Below, piece by piece: positions 44,101-59,100 of a DNA stretch of 64,000 nucleotides. The notes under the pieces were generated by a model. It was not told the DNA's origin and searched no databases. It saw only the letters and a list, made by a program, of their open reading frames with translations. This DNA comes from Cyclina sinensis. Taxonomy: Eukaryota; Mollusca; Bivalvia; Venerida; Veneridae. A program made the translations under genes and the position numbers. The stretch spans positions 5,698,206-5,762,205 of the forward strand of contig JAAONU010000018.1 of the NCBI GenBank assembly GCA_012932295.1. Direction: 5' to 3'. How positions within the stretch are numbered: position 1 is the stretch's first letter; every line of letters begins with the position of its first letter.

Positions 44101-47100
44101 TAGAAGATTCATATGTCCAAGACGATTTTGCACATCCCTCTGTATCAGAGGGCAGTGTTGATGATACATCTATGTCTGAGATTACAGTTAGTAGCTTGGT
44201 GACTGCACTGTTTGAAGACATTGATTCAAAAGACACTCTTGGCATGGCTTTGGTTGGCCCAATAGCAGCAACACCAGATGGTGTCGGTATGAAAGCTATG
44301 CAACATTAAAGCATGAAATGTGAATTTTAAAATATCCAACATGTCGGAAGTAACACTGTAAAAATGCAAGCCAATTGAAATTTTTTTTTTATTGTAAATA
44401 TAGATTAAGTAATAGATCTTTCAGTATAATGTTGACTTGTTACGTGTTTCTGCATTGTTAGTATTTATAACTCCACTAACGCTCGTTTTAGCATTTCTAA
44501 AGCTTTACCTCTTTCTGCAAGATCTGGAATTATTTGATCGCTTTTGCAACAACATAAGAATTTCTGAGATTTTTGCAGCCGAAAGAACAATACCTAAAAG
44601 TTTCTTATGCTTTGAAGTTTAAACAACCCAAACATTTCAACGCACAAAAGTTTGTCTTCAGTAAACGTAAGAAAGTTATTGAAAGCCTCATTAAGTTAGT
44701 TTATGCGTCGTTAGGGAGACTTATAATTCTGAACAGACGGACAAAGGTTCATGAACGAAATTTAAAGAATCGATGTTTAAATAAAGAGATGATTCCACGT
44801 AAAATATAAATATTTTCAGTTGGACAGTGGCAGTATTCAAGAGATGGATTAGAATGGACAGATATCAGTGATATTGCGAGACAAGACTCCGAGGAGATAA
44901 GTCTTACCCTTATACTTCTTAACCCTACCGACAAGTTAAGATTTACAACTCAAGATATGTAAGTTAATACTATAATAATTCAATTATTTGTACATTTATT
45001 GCCTCATCGTTTAGTGTAAAGTATATGCCATGTCTTGGTTCCCACAATAGTTTTTTTAAGGACAGAATCAGCTGTAAAATAAAGTTTGGCTGTCATATAG
45101 GTCAGTTTTCATTAGAAAGTTTGAAACGACCAGGTTTATTTCCTTAAAAATATATGTCATAAAATCATCAACAATGAAACTTTACTAGTGTCAGAATTTA
45201 GTAAAATACAAAATGTACATGACATTTTAATTCATCATTTTTTTTCACTTATTTTAACTGTAAACCTTGCAAGACAAATAATGCGCTTCTAGTTTGCATA
45301 CACTTTGCCCTTGTGTGTTTGAAAAAAACGCTTTACATTTATACCTACGATAGAATATTCACAAACACTGAGGATATAAACCTTTTATAAGAAATAACTG
45401 AGCATTTTTGAAGTTATAATTGTATATTTTCTTTTGAAAGTGATTATTCCAGCAATTTTAATATTCCTTTATATCAGCCGCAGTTGGACAATAAACGAAG
45501 CTCCTAAACTAGTTTTCCTGGCTTGGGATGGTTCTAATTCTGACGAGATTGGCAGTGCTCTCACTGAAACGGTGATATTGACCAAGTGCAACTTGCTGAA
45601 GAAAGGCGTTAGTACTTGAGCATATTATATACTAAACAATTGCAAAACTTCCTGAGAAAAAATGAAACCTGCTCAATTTAAATCTCAAAATCTCAGTATG
45701 ACACAGCTCACTTTTTGTCAGAGGCTGGTGCTAATTTTTTTAAAATAATTTGATGGTTCCTCATTTTTAAAATAAGATTTATCATCATACATATTTAAAT
45801 TTAACATAAACATGTACTTAAATTGTACTGTAAGCGAAGACGAATCAAAAGATGTACAGAGTTCATGACATATCAAAGTCAACAAAATCCAAGACAGTCT
45901 TTTATATGCCTATGAACATATATACTTCTTAGCATAGCTTTATTTTAGTCAGTTGTAATGTTTCAGAATGACTAAGAAAACCACGCTGCCCACTTAGTGC
46001 TTAAGTAACATACACTTAATCATTTACCATTTCAGTTTAGGCAGTATTGCAGAAGAGACGGTAACAGTGCATACTCATCAGATATAGTAGTTCTACCACT
46101 GGTTCGGAGGGGTTGTGACGGCGTGGCTAATTCTGGCAAGGTAGCTTTGAGATGTGGCTGCGCTGATGATACGTCGTGTTTAGACTGTCACAATGTTCCA
46201 AATGGAAGTAAGTCAACGTTCTGATAGCGTAAGCATAATTGTGTATGCTTACGATAGAGTGTTATGATTTTTAAGAGTATTGTTGTTCAAATGAAAACCA
46301 TTTTAAAAGCACATTAATGCATATAAGAATATAAAACATGCATCTCTTATATAATGCTAACTTTGAAGATGTTAAAGATTTTTTTAATCACTTGTCTAGT
46401 GTAGTAAGTGACAGTGTAAAAACTGCTACGCTAGGGAAGAAAATGATTGTGCTACACCTATATAAAATTTCTAACATAGTCTACATTTAGTTAAAAAAAG
46501 AGTTGACTTCTGTTTGGAAAATGTTACATTTACTCAATTTAATTCCTTTTCAATCATATTGATTAGAACAGAAATTGAACCAGTCGCGAAGAGAATTTGA
46601 AATAACCTAGTAGATGTTGTCCCTAAAGTCAGTACATTGTAACCCAAAAACATCCACATGCCCTGACTTGGATTTGAACTGAAGTGCATTCCTTCGCTAA
46701 GCGGTCACTATCAGATCATCAGTAAAAGCTATCTGATAGGCCATATTATATCTCTATTACATACAAAATATATTATCATACTTTATAAAGAATGTTTCAA
46801 TACCTGTTAAAGACATACATGAATAAAAGACAGAAATCATACACAAAAAACTGTCAATGTTGGTCTTATCTTGGTAGATGCAGTGATTGACGCATGCGGT
46901 GTATGTGGTGGAAGCAACATAAAAATTGACTGCACTGTGAGTGAATGCAGGCACAATAATACCGAGTACTGCACGTTGTAAGTTATCCTTCTAGAGTACA
47001 CAGACTAGTTAAAATAATGGCAATGCGTGTTTTCTTTTACACATTATATTAGCATGCAATGATATAGCTTTTAAACCATCTAAAATTCAACGAACTCCTA

Positions 47101-50100
47101 ACACTCAATCAGTGTAAACCTCTGTATTGTTTAAAAAAAAGATTAAGTATGTCTTTAAAAATGTATGTGGTAAAATTTATAATGGTCCATTCACCACAAT
47201 TATTTTGACTGATTACACAACTAGGTCAGTGTCTGTAAAATTTCTTATGTATTCATAACATTTTAATTGCAACAATCAACCATTAAACATTTACTTGTGT
47301 AAAGGCTGAATTGCCATGAAGATACAGTCTAAATGTACTCCGAATAAACCACCATATTGATCATTGAGCTTATTGTCTTATATGAGTATAGTTTAAATCA
47401 CTGTCGTAGTCCACAAAAGAATACAATTTATATAATAATTATCTGAAGAGAGTGTTCTTAAAATGACATTGCAGGAAAGACGAAGTTCAAGAGACTGTAA
47501 ATAGTATGTGTGACGAGGGCGAAGAACTTGTTTCCACAGATTATTCCCAATAGTAAGTTATTTGTTATATTAACAATTGAATACCAGATCAAAAGTTACG
47601 GTTGTTTGGAACGTCAAGTACGTGCTAAACATTTAAATTTCTGAATGGTCTTAAACTATTTTTAACTGCCAATGCTAAACATTTCCCTTTAAATGTGTCA
47701 AGTTTTATGTGATTCAGATTGTCTTAATTATAAAGCCTCTGGAGTTCCATAATCTAATATAAATAACTTGGTAAATTAGTGGATTAAACAGAAAAACTTT
47801 AATTTTGCTTTAGTGTAAAGTTAAATATAAGTTGGTTTGGAAATTTGAAAAAAAGCACTAGGAACAGCACAAGATCCAGAGCTTCAAACAAAAATGATAG
47901 AGTAGTTGAAGACTTTTGCAAAATATTCAGATCACTGTATTTTATTGTTATAAAGTCCAGTCATATAATGTTATATTTGTTTTTACATGCTGTCAAAGTT
48001 TATAAAAATGACGTAAGCTAATTGATATAAAAAATTAACAATTATTTTAATGAAGAGCTTTTTGTATTTTTATGGGGGTTTTCAATATTCTTTAGAGCAT
48101 ATTAAGACACTGTCTTCGTTTTCTTTTTACAGTTGTGAACAGAGATGTATCAAAACTGGCGACGATATAAAGACCATATGTGATTTACCATGTGACATAT
48201 TTGAATGTTTAGACTGTGCAAATGAAACTGGAAAGAATGAAATTAACCTGTGTGGTGTGTGTCGGCCCATAGAAAATCTTAATGAAGGTTGTGAAAGTAT
48301 CGGACATATTGTTCCATCTTTTTCAAATTCTTGGAAAGTCATGAATATTTCAGTAGATGTTGCTAACTCACTTGTACCAACTGTAATACCGGAGATAATT
48401 TGTTTACTAGAGCACAAAGATTCCACTGCCACGGTATGTAACAATTCTTCTCTGTGTCTGTCTGACCTTTAATTTTTGTATTTTTTTAACTATTCTTATA
48501 TCAGAGAGATTATTACTGACTTTCATAAAATGTAACCCAAGCAATTTGTCAGATTTGTTTTATCTGAATAACAGTATATGCACAGCAAATTAGTACTGTA
48601 TAGTTTAAGGAAAGATTATTTTTTTTTTCAAATGCATTTTTACTAAATCATTCTACTTTTCAGAACATTCAAGTTCCAACAGTCACATCAACTCATTTCA
48701 TCCCGGGCAACGAGGCTACTCCGCCGTCAGTTGTCCTAACATTGCAAACTGATATAACAAACTCAGAACTATCACCACTTGGAGAATTTGCTGTTGTCTG
48801 TGCCATAAATGGTAACTCAGTTTCAACCGCAGACACCAGTCAGTATCTTCTGTTGTATGATAATCCTACGCTTGTGTCTGTGACACCAGAGTACAGTTTA
48901 CTCCCCCAATTGTCAGACGTAAGTGTGTGTTGTTATTTCTGATCGTTCACAGACAAGCTGTAATAAAATGGAATGCCAGATGATTTAAGCTTATTTAAAA
49001 AATATAAGTAGTTGTTAAAACACTGAACTCCACGGATAAAAGTAAGCAAAGTATACTAATACATATATAGTGAAAAAAATGTGAATATTTTCTTTTTCAG
49101 GTAACGGTTACAGGAGTCGGAATTTTCGACACCGGAAAGCTTTTCTGTGTGATATCATGTCTGGAATCTGATGAGTGTGTGTTTAAGACAGCTAAAGGAG
49201 TGAGGATGAGCGATACCGAAGCGATTTGCCCAATGCGAGAGCTAATTCATAGAAAGCTTGGCGGGGCATATACACTTTACGTTCTCATTGATGAACTTGA
49301 TAACATCGACAGCACAAGGTTATTTGTAGTTTATTTGAAATTAATAATCTTGTAGTTACCATCAAGTCGAACCCAAGAAGTCATAAACTCTAAACACATT
49401 TCATTCTCTATAGCATTTAGTGACACTGTATATAGATATATATATATTCAGGTAAGATTTGTTACAGAAATTATGAGCTTTTGTCTTGTATTCTTTCCAC
49501 TAAAGGTTAATGGTTTGTAGTGAAGAATCTATATATTTTTTCGCGCCGTACAAGGCATAACAACAACCGCATCCGGAGAAAACAATGTAACAATTACTTG
49601 TATTTGAAAATCAGAATCTTTTAGTTATTTAATGACTTTTTTATCAAAGGCTTTTCCTTATTTCATGTTTGATTACAATATATTTTAAAAGATCATGTCA
49701 GGAAAGATGTTCTAAGTATAAGCAAAAATATCTTGTTTTGATTATACATTAATTATCTGTATTTGTTTTATAACTAAATTTCGTTTACATTTCTTCATTT
49801 CTTAAGATTATTTAAGATATAATTTATGAAAATGAAATTGAGAAGAGAACATAATTTACCACTAGAATGCACTGTGGAATGATCGGTTTTTTTTATATTT
49901 TACTAATCATGTTTTACTATACTGTTTTAAGGCTGACACAATCCAATGGTGTGATATTCAGGGTTGTAATGCCAGCACCGTCAGCAATTTCAGCCAATTT
50001 AAACAAAGACGAATGCAATACTATTACTGTTCAGTTTGACACTAGAGTCGTGGGTCCAACCGATGAAGATTGCACAAGTTTTTTTCTCTCCCCATTTACT

Positions 50101-53100
50101 GAAGGTGAATGAGATACCTACTTTTCTATGTATCATATTATTTAAATTAGTGTTAAATGATTACTTACGATGATTCTGCTGCATATTCAAGGTGTACTAT
50201 TAGATGGGTATTCATATTCATATCTTAATTGTAACCTTCGATTTTTTATCCTTACACGAAACCTTCAATTGAGAAATTGAATTTCTATAAGCTGTACGTA
50301 TTATGGCTATACATATTTATCTGTATACTTTGCAGTACACCTGAGTTCCCTGTGCAACGTCAGCAGGAAACTGAAGTCATACTAACTGAAGTCTACTCAA
50401 TATAACATTTGGGTTTCATGAAATATTTTAACTGTTCAAACATCAATGTGTTTGTTGTTTCATTTTACTATTAAAATATCGATACAAATCAAAAGCTGGT
50501 TTGATAATACAAAAAGATATTGTTTCAAAAATCAAAATTTTTGTTTTCATAAAAAATTCTATTGTTGTAGGTGACGGAGTGAAGTGCATTCTGCCAGCAA
50601 GAAGCAAGATGTTGTATATTGAGAATGTGAACAGTGCCATGGAAAATCAAGAACTCAGATTTAAAGACAATATTATTAAACATGCTGCGGAGAAAAACGA
50701 AGACACTTCATTTGTCAATTTCGTTACTGGGTCTGTCATTGTGCAAGGGGAGGTAAACATGATAAAATGACAACATAATGATCTAGACAGAAATTCTAAC
50801 ACTATCTGCATTTCGCTAACAATAAAAAAGAGGAAATTGAGCGTGATATATCTTACACATTATGTCACGCAGAACACAAGCGCGTAACCACTGCACGTCA
50901 CTGTTAAATAGAGCACATATTTGCGCCCCTTATAAATATACATACGTGTTAGAATGGAAATAGATTTTAAAATTTTCATGATCTACCATTGTAAATATCA
51001 CGCTTTCCTGTTCATATGCGTGTTTATCTAATCAGTCAGGTCTACGGCCTTCGTGATTAAATTACTACGCATCTGAACTCGACTCTGAACACCATGATAT
51101 ATTTGACGGTATATCACTCAAATTTAAAATCTATTTCCTAGTTAGATAACTTTTCTACAAATTAGAAATTGCATAACTTTTCTACAAAAGCTAAAAAGAA
51201 AAGACAAAATTGACTAATTTACATGCTTTTTAGACTTTCAAAATACGTCAGGTTGTGAAAAAGATCATACTGATTATCCTTGTTTAAATGAGATTTGAAT
51301 GAAGATACTTCTAATGTTGTTTGTATATGTAATCAAGTTATATTTTAACTTAAAAAATATCAAATATAACTTCCGGGTATTTTTGAAACATTAGGAAGGG
51401 CCTGTTGTAGAAATAGATCGTAACATCCCGGTGAAAGTTGGTTGCACTGCTGTGACGTTGAAGCCAGTGGTTAAATACAAAGGCTGCTGGGATATAGTTA
51501 TGACATGGACCGTGACAGCTGAGGGTCTCGGTAAGATAATTAATTTTTCGATTAATTGTATAAATTTTGTGATGCGAGTGAGAAACAGTATCAGAAATTA
51601 TATAATTGTACCATCTGATTGTGTAAAAAAAACCTTCAAATTGTTGCATACAAAATGTGATCGAACAGGCTTTGATAAAATTAATGTAATAAAAAAACTT
51701 TAGTTACTGACGACTTCACTAGTAAAGTACAAGATAACTATAATAACGAGACGGTTGAATGAAATACCACAGGACATAGTCATAAAATAGTCATTAGATT
51801 AAATAATTACGATCACTTGTTAACATTTCTAAATGTATCTTCAAACAGTCGTTTCAAGCTTGATATCAAAATGTGTTATAGCCAAATGATGATTTTAAAA
51901 TACAAGCTTTTTCTGTTTTAAATTCCAGAAGAAATAATTGCACCATGTCATATGTTATGTTTTGAATCAGATAGCGCATCATAAATGTTGATAAATTATT
52001 GTATAAGTGCATTTTATCTTTTAAATTCATATTTACATTTTGAACACTTTTATTTGATAGGACATTTTTAACACAGCATGTATACATCAAGCAGAGAAAG
52101 TGAAAACTGGTATGGATGTATGTACCAGCTGGCCCTGCTTGTCATTAAAAGATAGTCATGAAGCGAATGAATATAAATCAAATTTCAAATTTCAGATGCT
52201 AATCATATCAGTGACATGCATAATGAGATTGCCCAGCGAACAAGTTTCCAAGTGGCTGGAAGCCAGGTATGTCCAGGGTTGTAGGTATATATATATTCTG
52301 AAACATGTATATTTGAAAATATGTGACAAATCGTTTTAGAAACTAAAACAAAGCAGATACATAACAATTTTTTGTGCATCGGTCAGTATATATTAAATCA
52401 TAAGTTTAAAGCTAGACCACTTTATGTTTATCAGGGTCTACACCGTTTGCGTAAGAGACTTCCTTCCCTTAATAGAATAAAGTTGATAATTTGTACCAGA
52501 AATCCTTTTAATTGCAAATGGACTTGTCCAACTGACAAGGATGGCATATTCCATTAGGTAAAAATGGGTTAAAGACTAAAAACTGTATGGACATTTCCTC
52601 ATTTCTCATTTTTGTCTAGTTACAAGATGGAGTGGTATACACGTTTACCTTAGATTGGTCTGCAGGTAAGCACAGTGGAACAGGACAGGTCACTCTTACG
52701 AAAGATCCAGAATCTGCAGCTTCTGTATCTATTTATGGCATTGCAGAAGAATATGACGTTTTCGATACCGTTGGTGTCAAAGCAAAAATCAGACCATGTG
52801 ATGTAAATGTAAGTTTTTATTTCGCATAAAAGTTCTAAAGATAAATTTTAAACAATACAGTCCAGCTCGTTTGATAAGTAATTTAAATTAAAAGTCAAAC
52901 TTTTATTCTATAAACTGATTTATTTATTCACAAATTGCTTTTATATTCAAATCTATTTAAGTGACCATACCCTTCGAATATTTTATGTTCATAAGTCTTA
53001 CAAATTACAAAACAACCTATTAAATGTATTGCATCATCTCAAAATGATTTTAAACATGTAATTATTGACTTACTTTTCTGTACTTCTATCTACATGTAAA

Positions 53101-56100
53101 GTTACAACTTACATAATTTCTTTCAGGACAACAACATTGCTATATTTTGGACATTGACTCCAGCCGAGGTTCAGTTAGAATATACGACCAGAACATTTAC
53201 TAGGATTGAAGCGGGCAGCCTTAAACCAAAGAACACATACGAGTTGTCATGCACAGGTAAGCAGTTAGGAATGATTAAGTGAGAATAATATTTGCTCTAT
53301 ATGTCTTCAAATGGTCTTGGCTAAGTTGTCATCATTTCTATCAACTGAAAACTTAAGAAAATTATCTGCAAGACATTGTGTTAAGGTCGATGATAAATGC
53401 CAAAATAAAAGTCTAGATTAATATTATGTCAATTGTGCTTCCAGTAACATTTGGAAACGGAGATACCGTTACTGACACTGCTACATTTAGAACAAGAGCT
53501 CGACCAATTGAAGCTGGGATACGTTATGGGGATGATGTATCAACGCAACCAAGAGATCTTAAAGAAGATGAAGATCTTACGTTGTCATGTGAAAACATTG
53601 ACGATACCACGGGTGAAAATGACTTCACATGCATATGGACATGCAAGGTATTTCATATCGGCTTCCAGACATAAGATCAAAACAATCTAATTGCATCCAT
53701 GAGATTAAATTGCAAATAAGTGGTTTCGAAATATATACATCTGTACTTGGAACAGTTAGTTATTTGAGGACGTATAACATTTTAATTGTCAATTTGAACT
53801 GTGAAAGAATTTCAATTTTGGAAGTAATCTAATCTCTCAAAGACTACAGAATTCAACGCTGTCGTGTAGCTTTCACATATCACTTATTCACCGCGATCAT
53901 TATACAGTGCCAAGAATCGTACCTAACAACCTGTATTAATGTGAGGAACTAATTTTTGTATTTATTGTCTTGTAAGAAATATATAAAAACGTATCACATT
54001 TTTAACTGAAAAAGCAGCATTAAATCAATTGTTAAGTGTGTTTTGTATTTCTAAATAATAGATTTTCAATTAAATTTATAGATAAAATTATATACATTAT
54101 GTTCTATTTTCTTTTTACTTTATCAGATATTTTTGTAACCAGTCAAGGACAATATATTTCTAAAAGTTAATTAAAGAGTATCGTGTCCTTCACAGAAATT
54201 AATTCAGTTGAAGTCAGAGCGCTTATCTCAAAGAACTGTTGAAACAGTCTCAAAGGCTCAATCGTGAATTTCGCCTGAATGTATTGTTTATGATAAGAAA
54301 TAATACTTGCATGCCTTTTCCAGACAAATTTCTTGGGAGAGAATGAAGATGAAATGTTGCCATGTCTTGAGGTTGTGGATGGTCAGTTTGTTCAGCTGGA
54401 GCGGACTGGACAGTCTATAGCATTAGATGGCTCAAACAGATTACGACCACCCAGAAATTTTAATCTCAAGTATTTCTAAATTTCATACTATATTTAGATT
54501 TTAACGATGCATTTAGCTATGCCTGTACTTGCTTGAATACTTGGTGAATGCATAAGTAATTTTATCATTTTCAGCGCCAGGAAAAAGTCCTGTTTCATCT
54601 TGATTCACTTGAAATTGTTTTCACTCACAAGAAAATAAAACAGATTAGTCATACGAATGGAAAACCATTGTTGTTTGCATTTTCCCGTAACGAAAACTTA
54701 TGTCTGATTTTCCAGACAAGAATGGACAGTTATAATGGAGCGAGATGGCCAGACCTCTGTGTCTAGGAAGATGTTTGAATTTAAGAAAGTAATAACCGAA
54801 CTACATGCTCCAGAAATACGAAGGAAGAAGGAAGATAAAGACACATATTATATTTCTGAGACAATAACCACTGTAAGAATAGAAACCTACTGTAGAAGAG
54901 CTACAAGCTACAAATGGGAAACAAGTGATGAATGGTTAGGGAATATACATTGCAGTACCTTAATTTTGATGTGATAAGATTTACATTTAGCAATAGTTTC
55001 TTTTACCTGAGCAGACAGCTGCAAAATAATAAATTAGAATTATTGGCATTACCTGTGTTGGTTGAATGTTATCTGCATAAATCACAGTTTGAATTTTAAC
55101 GATTTTTTATTCTGAAAGACATTGTTGTTTGCAAGATAAGTCCATACGTATACCATTTATAAGCACATGTTTTGTTTAATAAAACACTATTACATGCCTT
55201 TCAAACTGAATTAATTGTTAAGCAGTAAATATGTAATAAAGTTCAGCTTTTGGAATTCGTTAGTTGTATTTAATTTGAATGATGCCGTTTCTTTATTGTA
55301 ACTTATAAGGTGTCTCTATTTCATGACAATGCCATCGAAAATAAAGCCTAATGCAAATGTTATTAAGTACATTCATTTTCCAGATGGAATGGCTGTTTTT
55401 CCGTTTGACATATTCAAAGGCGTAACCACTGAAGATATGAAGTCTGACGACACATACAAGGAATGTAGCATCGAACTTGACTTTAGTGATCCAAACGGAA
55501 ACACGCTTATACCTGGAGAACTGTATGCTGTCAAACTGACTGTTCTTAACTTAATGGATAACGTGTATTTGTCAAAAAGTGACCAGTTCTTCATACAATA
55601 CATACAGAAACCCCGCCAAGGAATAGTTTCGGTACGTGTTGAACAAAAACGCGATTATTCGATTTTTTAAACCAGACTGTTAAAGCCTGTGCATAGGATG
55701 ACACGAACTTATCAACTCACTTTGTTAACTCTGTAGTGTAATATGCGTTCTTGAAAATTCTGCTTTGCGGTTTCATTTTCCATATATTAATCAGATTTAT
55801 CTTAAATGGTTTATAGAGTATTAAGCTCAGTACAATAACTTTTTTATTTATTTGATACAGTTCGTATTTTCAAAGTCTATGCAAAACAGATGCCAAGTGG
55901 AAAATGAAGTTTACAGTTGTTACAGACGCTTATAGCTTGTCAGATCTATTATTGCTATGTAAAGAAAGGATTAAATTGTTTACTCAAACTGATATTGTTA
56001 TAACTGTACAGGTTATTTCCGAGGATTTGCCGATTGTTTCCTGGAACACCAAACTGAGTGTAAGCTTGACAGGATGGTGGGATGCCTTGGATGGGACAAA

Positions 56101-59100
56101 CCTGAAGTGCCATGTGTACTATTACACGGACAGCATGGAAAAATCTCGAATCAACACGCTACCTATGAATGCAGATGAGTCCATTTCTTTCAGTTTGCCA
56201 GAAGGTTGGTGGAAATTCGGTTTATCAGTAGACTTAGTGCTATTTTTTACTATAATTTTAATGTATGCTATAACAAAATATACCAAGCAAAGAGTTCTCA
56301 TTTCGACACTTCGAATAACATGGAATATTTACATAGGTGTCACATTCTATTGACTTAAAAGTCATTTTTTAAATTACCAATTATAAAACCAGAAAACAAA
56401 TTTCTAACAAATAATACAGTGCATGTTTCCTCTCATGTCTCTTCTTTAATTTGAATGCAGGTAAATTTACGATTGAAGCAAAATGTTGCAACACATATGA
56501 TAAATGTGCCAGAGGCACAGCAGACGAAGAATTAACTGTCCAAGCCTCCAACTCTACACAAATTGTTTCATCTTTTGAACAGGACTTGACCAGGTTAACC
56601 ACGATAGGTATGGACATTTCTAAAAACTATTTTATATAAAGAAATGCTGTCTTGTTTTTTTTTTCAATTGTTTTTGAGCTCATTTACATTTTTAACTGTA
56701 TTAACTGAACAAAGGTAATCGATGCTACTAAGAGAGTTCCTACGTAACTTTCTGTTTACTTTTAAATATTTCTTACTAGTAATGTTCCACTAATTAGTTC
56801 AGCTAATTAGAGCATTCCGAAAATGGTCTTAATATTGAATCAGTCTTGAATTATTTTTACAGAAAGTGATATCTTGATTGGTTTCGTCAAAGAAATTAGA
56901 AAGGTGTTAAAAACAGTTGTTTTAGATGAGACTGAATCAGAAAGGACATCAAGTCTGCTTCAAGAAGCGTTGAAACAAAGCATCTTTACAGCTTTTGCAA
57001 AGAGCAGGTAATTGCAAGGAATAGTTACAAACATGTTACAAACATGTACTATAAAAATGCTAATAAAGAAAATTGGAGGATTTTAATTTATTCTAGTTGA
57101 ACGCCTTACGTTAATAAATAAAAACAGTTTTTAATTTCAATTGTTACGAACACATACTCAGGTTAAGTTAAAAAAAATAAACTATGCTATATTGATTTGT
57201 CGATTACATATTAACAAGGAACGAAAGGCATTTCTTAAGTTGACGGCCGCACTTCTATAGAGGTTTGAATATATCATGACCTGTTTTCAGACTTCATAAA
57301 ACGACCAAATTCTTGTCAGAACTTATGTTCAAGCAACTGAAAATTTCATAAGTTGTATATATTTAGTGACAGGAAATCGAAACTTGCTGCCATGGAGAAA
57401 GCAGCTGAAGTTGTAACACCAAAAGACCTTGATCGGGACTCGAAGTCAGGTTTGATAGACGAAGCAAGTGTGTTTGTAAAGGAAGCCACAGGAAGGGGTA
57501 AGGGAATACCTTAACGCTTTAAGGAATATACTAAGATATTATTAAATGCTGATGATTATCTTAAATTGACCTCTAGGACAGATTTTAGTCTTCTAAATAG
57601 GAGATAAAACATCATGCATCTCATACTAAACGTTCAGGAGATTGTAAAAATACCAATGAATTTTGGGTGAAAACAATAAATAGTTTACCTTATCTGAATG
57701 AATTGTTCTTAACTTAATGATGTTCGCATACAAATGAGAATTGTATTTTTTCCTTTTAAAGGAAAAGTGTGATAATTTACATTTGTTGGAATAGAAAAGT
57801 TGTTGAAAAGTACAAGATAAACAGACAATATGCTTACAAGGTAATCTTTTAATACATGATGATCTTATGATATACTAATTCAAAATATTTATTTTGATAA
57901 TTAGCAGACCCTTTACGAAAACGAAAGAGACGATCTGCAACTAAATTTTCCCAACCAGCTGGTGTCACAGAAACAGAGGTACAAAACATTCTCTTGTTTG
58001 GAAATTAAGATCATGGTTGTCGGTCTTGAGTGATATCATATTATTTCATATGAAAAATATTTGGATAAACTACGTACATTTTCATTTTCTTTGTTTCTTC
58101 TAATTCCTTGTTTCTACACTACTAAACTACAATTATTGTTTTTTGATTACAACATTCGTTCTTTGATATTCATTATTTAAATACACCTGTCTTAAAATTC
58201 AAAAGCATTATATCTGGAGCAAGTGGCCTAAAGAAAGCATTTCTTATTAGCTAAAGCTCCGAAATTATAGTATACTTACATGCTTAACCATGTTTAATAT
58301 ACAAGTATGTTGCAGTTTTTGGTAAAAGAAGTAAAAACAGTCCAAATGTTGACACTTTTAATCCCTCTCACACTCTTACACCTACCCAGTTGCCACAGTA
58401 TCACTTTTTCCGGAATCCACCTTTCGGAAGCTGCTTTTAGGCACGAACGATTGACTTTGGGCTCTTGATTTTATGTTTTGCGTATGTTTTGTATATGTTC
58501 GAGGTATTGGAAGTTAACATATAAACATTGTTAGCGAAAAACTGCAAATTACAGGAAATAAAAACTGCCACTTGTTCTCAACTGCTTTTCTCACTCAGTC
58601 TATATTCTCTGCTTTGCCCTGGGATATTCATTATCACCTTTTTCGTTGCTTTAATGAATCGTGACATATTACACTCGGGTGAACACAGGAATATCGAAAG
58701 ATTATTATAGGTGTTCTGTATCTGTATAGTTCTTAATCTCATATTAGTATACAATGTAAGCAAATCAAATCTATGTGTATTTTAGTCCACTCCAGTTGTT
58801 AATAAGATTTTTAAACAGCTGGTTTACATTTTTAAAAACACTATCTTATACTTCACGGACTGACTAGAAACCTTTCTTTGACACAGAAATATTTGTAACA
58901 TGTCATCAAAGTAACACATGCTTACGAGTACTCTTATCATTATTCAGGTCGTATTATTAAGCATTTCTTATTCTTTTTGTGAGGCATTTATGGTACTTCT
59001 AATCAGTATTTTATAGAAATTTAGTGAAATATACTCATATCGCCAATTCAGGTAAAATCTAATGACTGATGTTTTTTAACATAAAAAGGTATGATAAACC

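Noticed and set aside
44402..44810. Overlapping ORFs rich in Lys/Arg in the intron before 44820
   Set aside because: AT-rich, no domain, and the flanking exons already join in phase.
54925..54939. Alternative donor GTTAGG for exon 54716
   Set aside because: Joining it to 55384 creates an in-frame TGA; the upstream donor at 54925 keeps the frame open.
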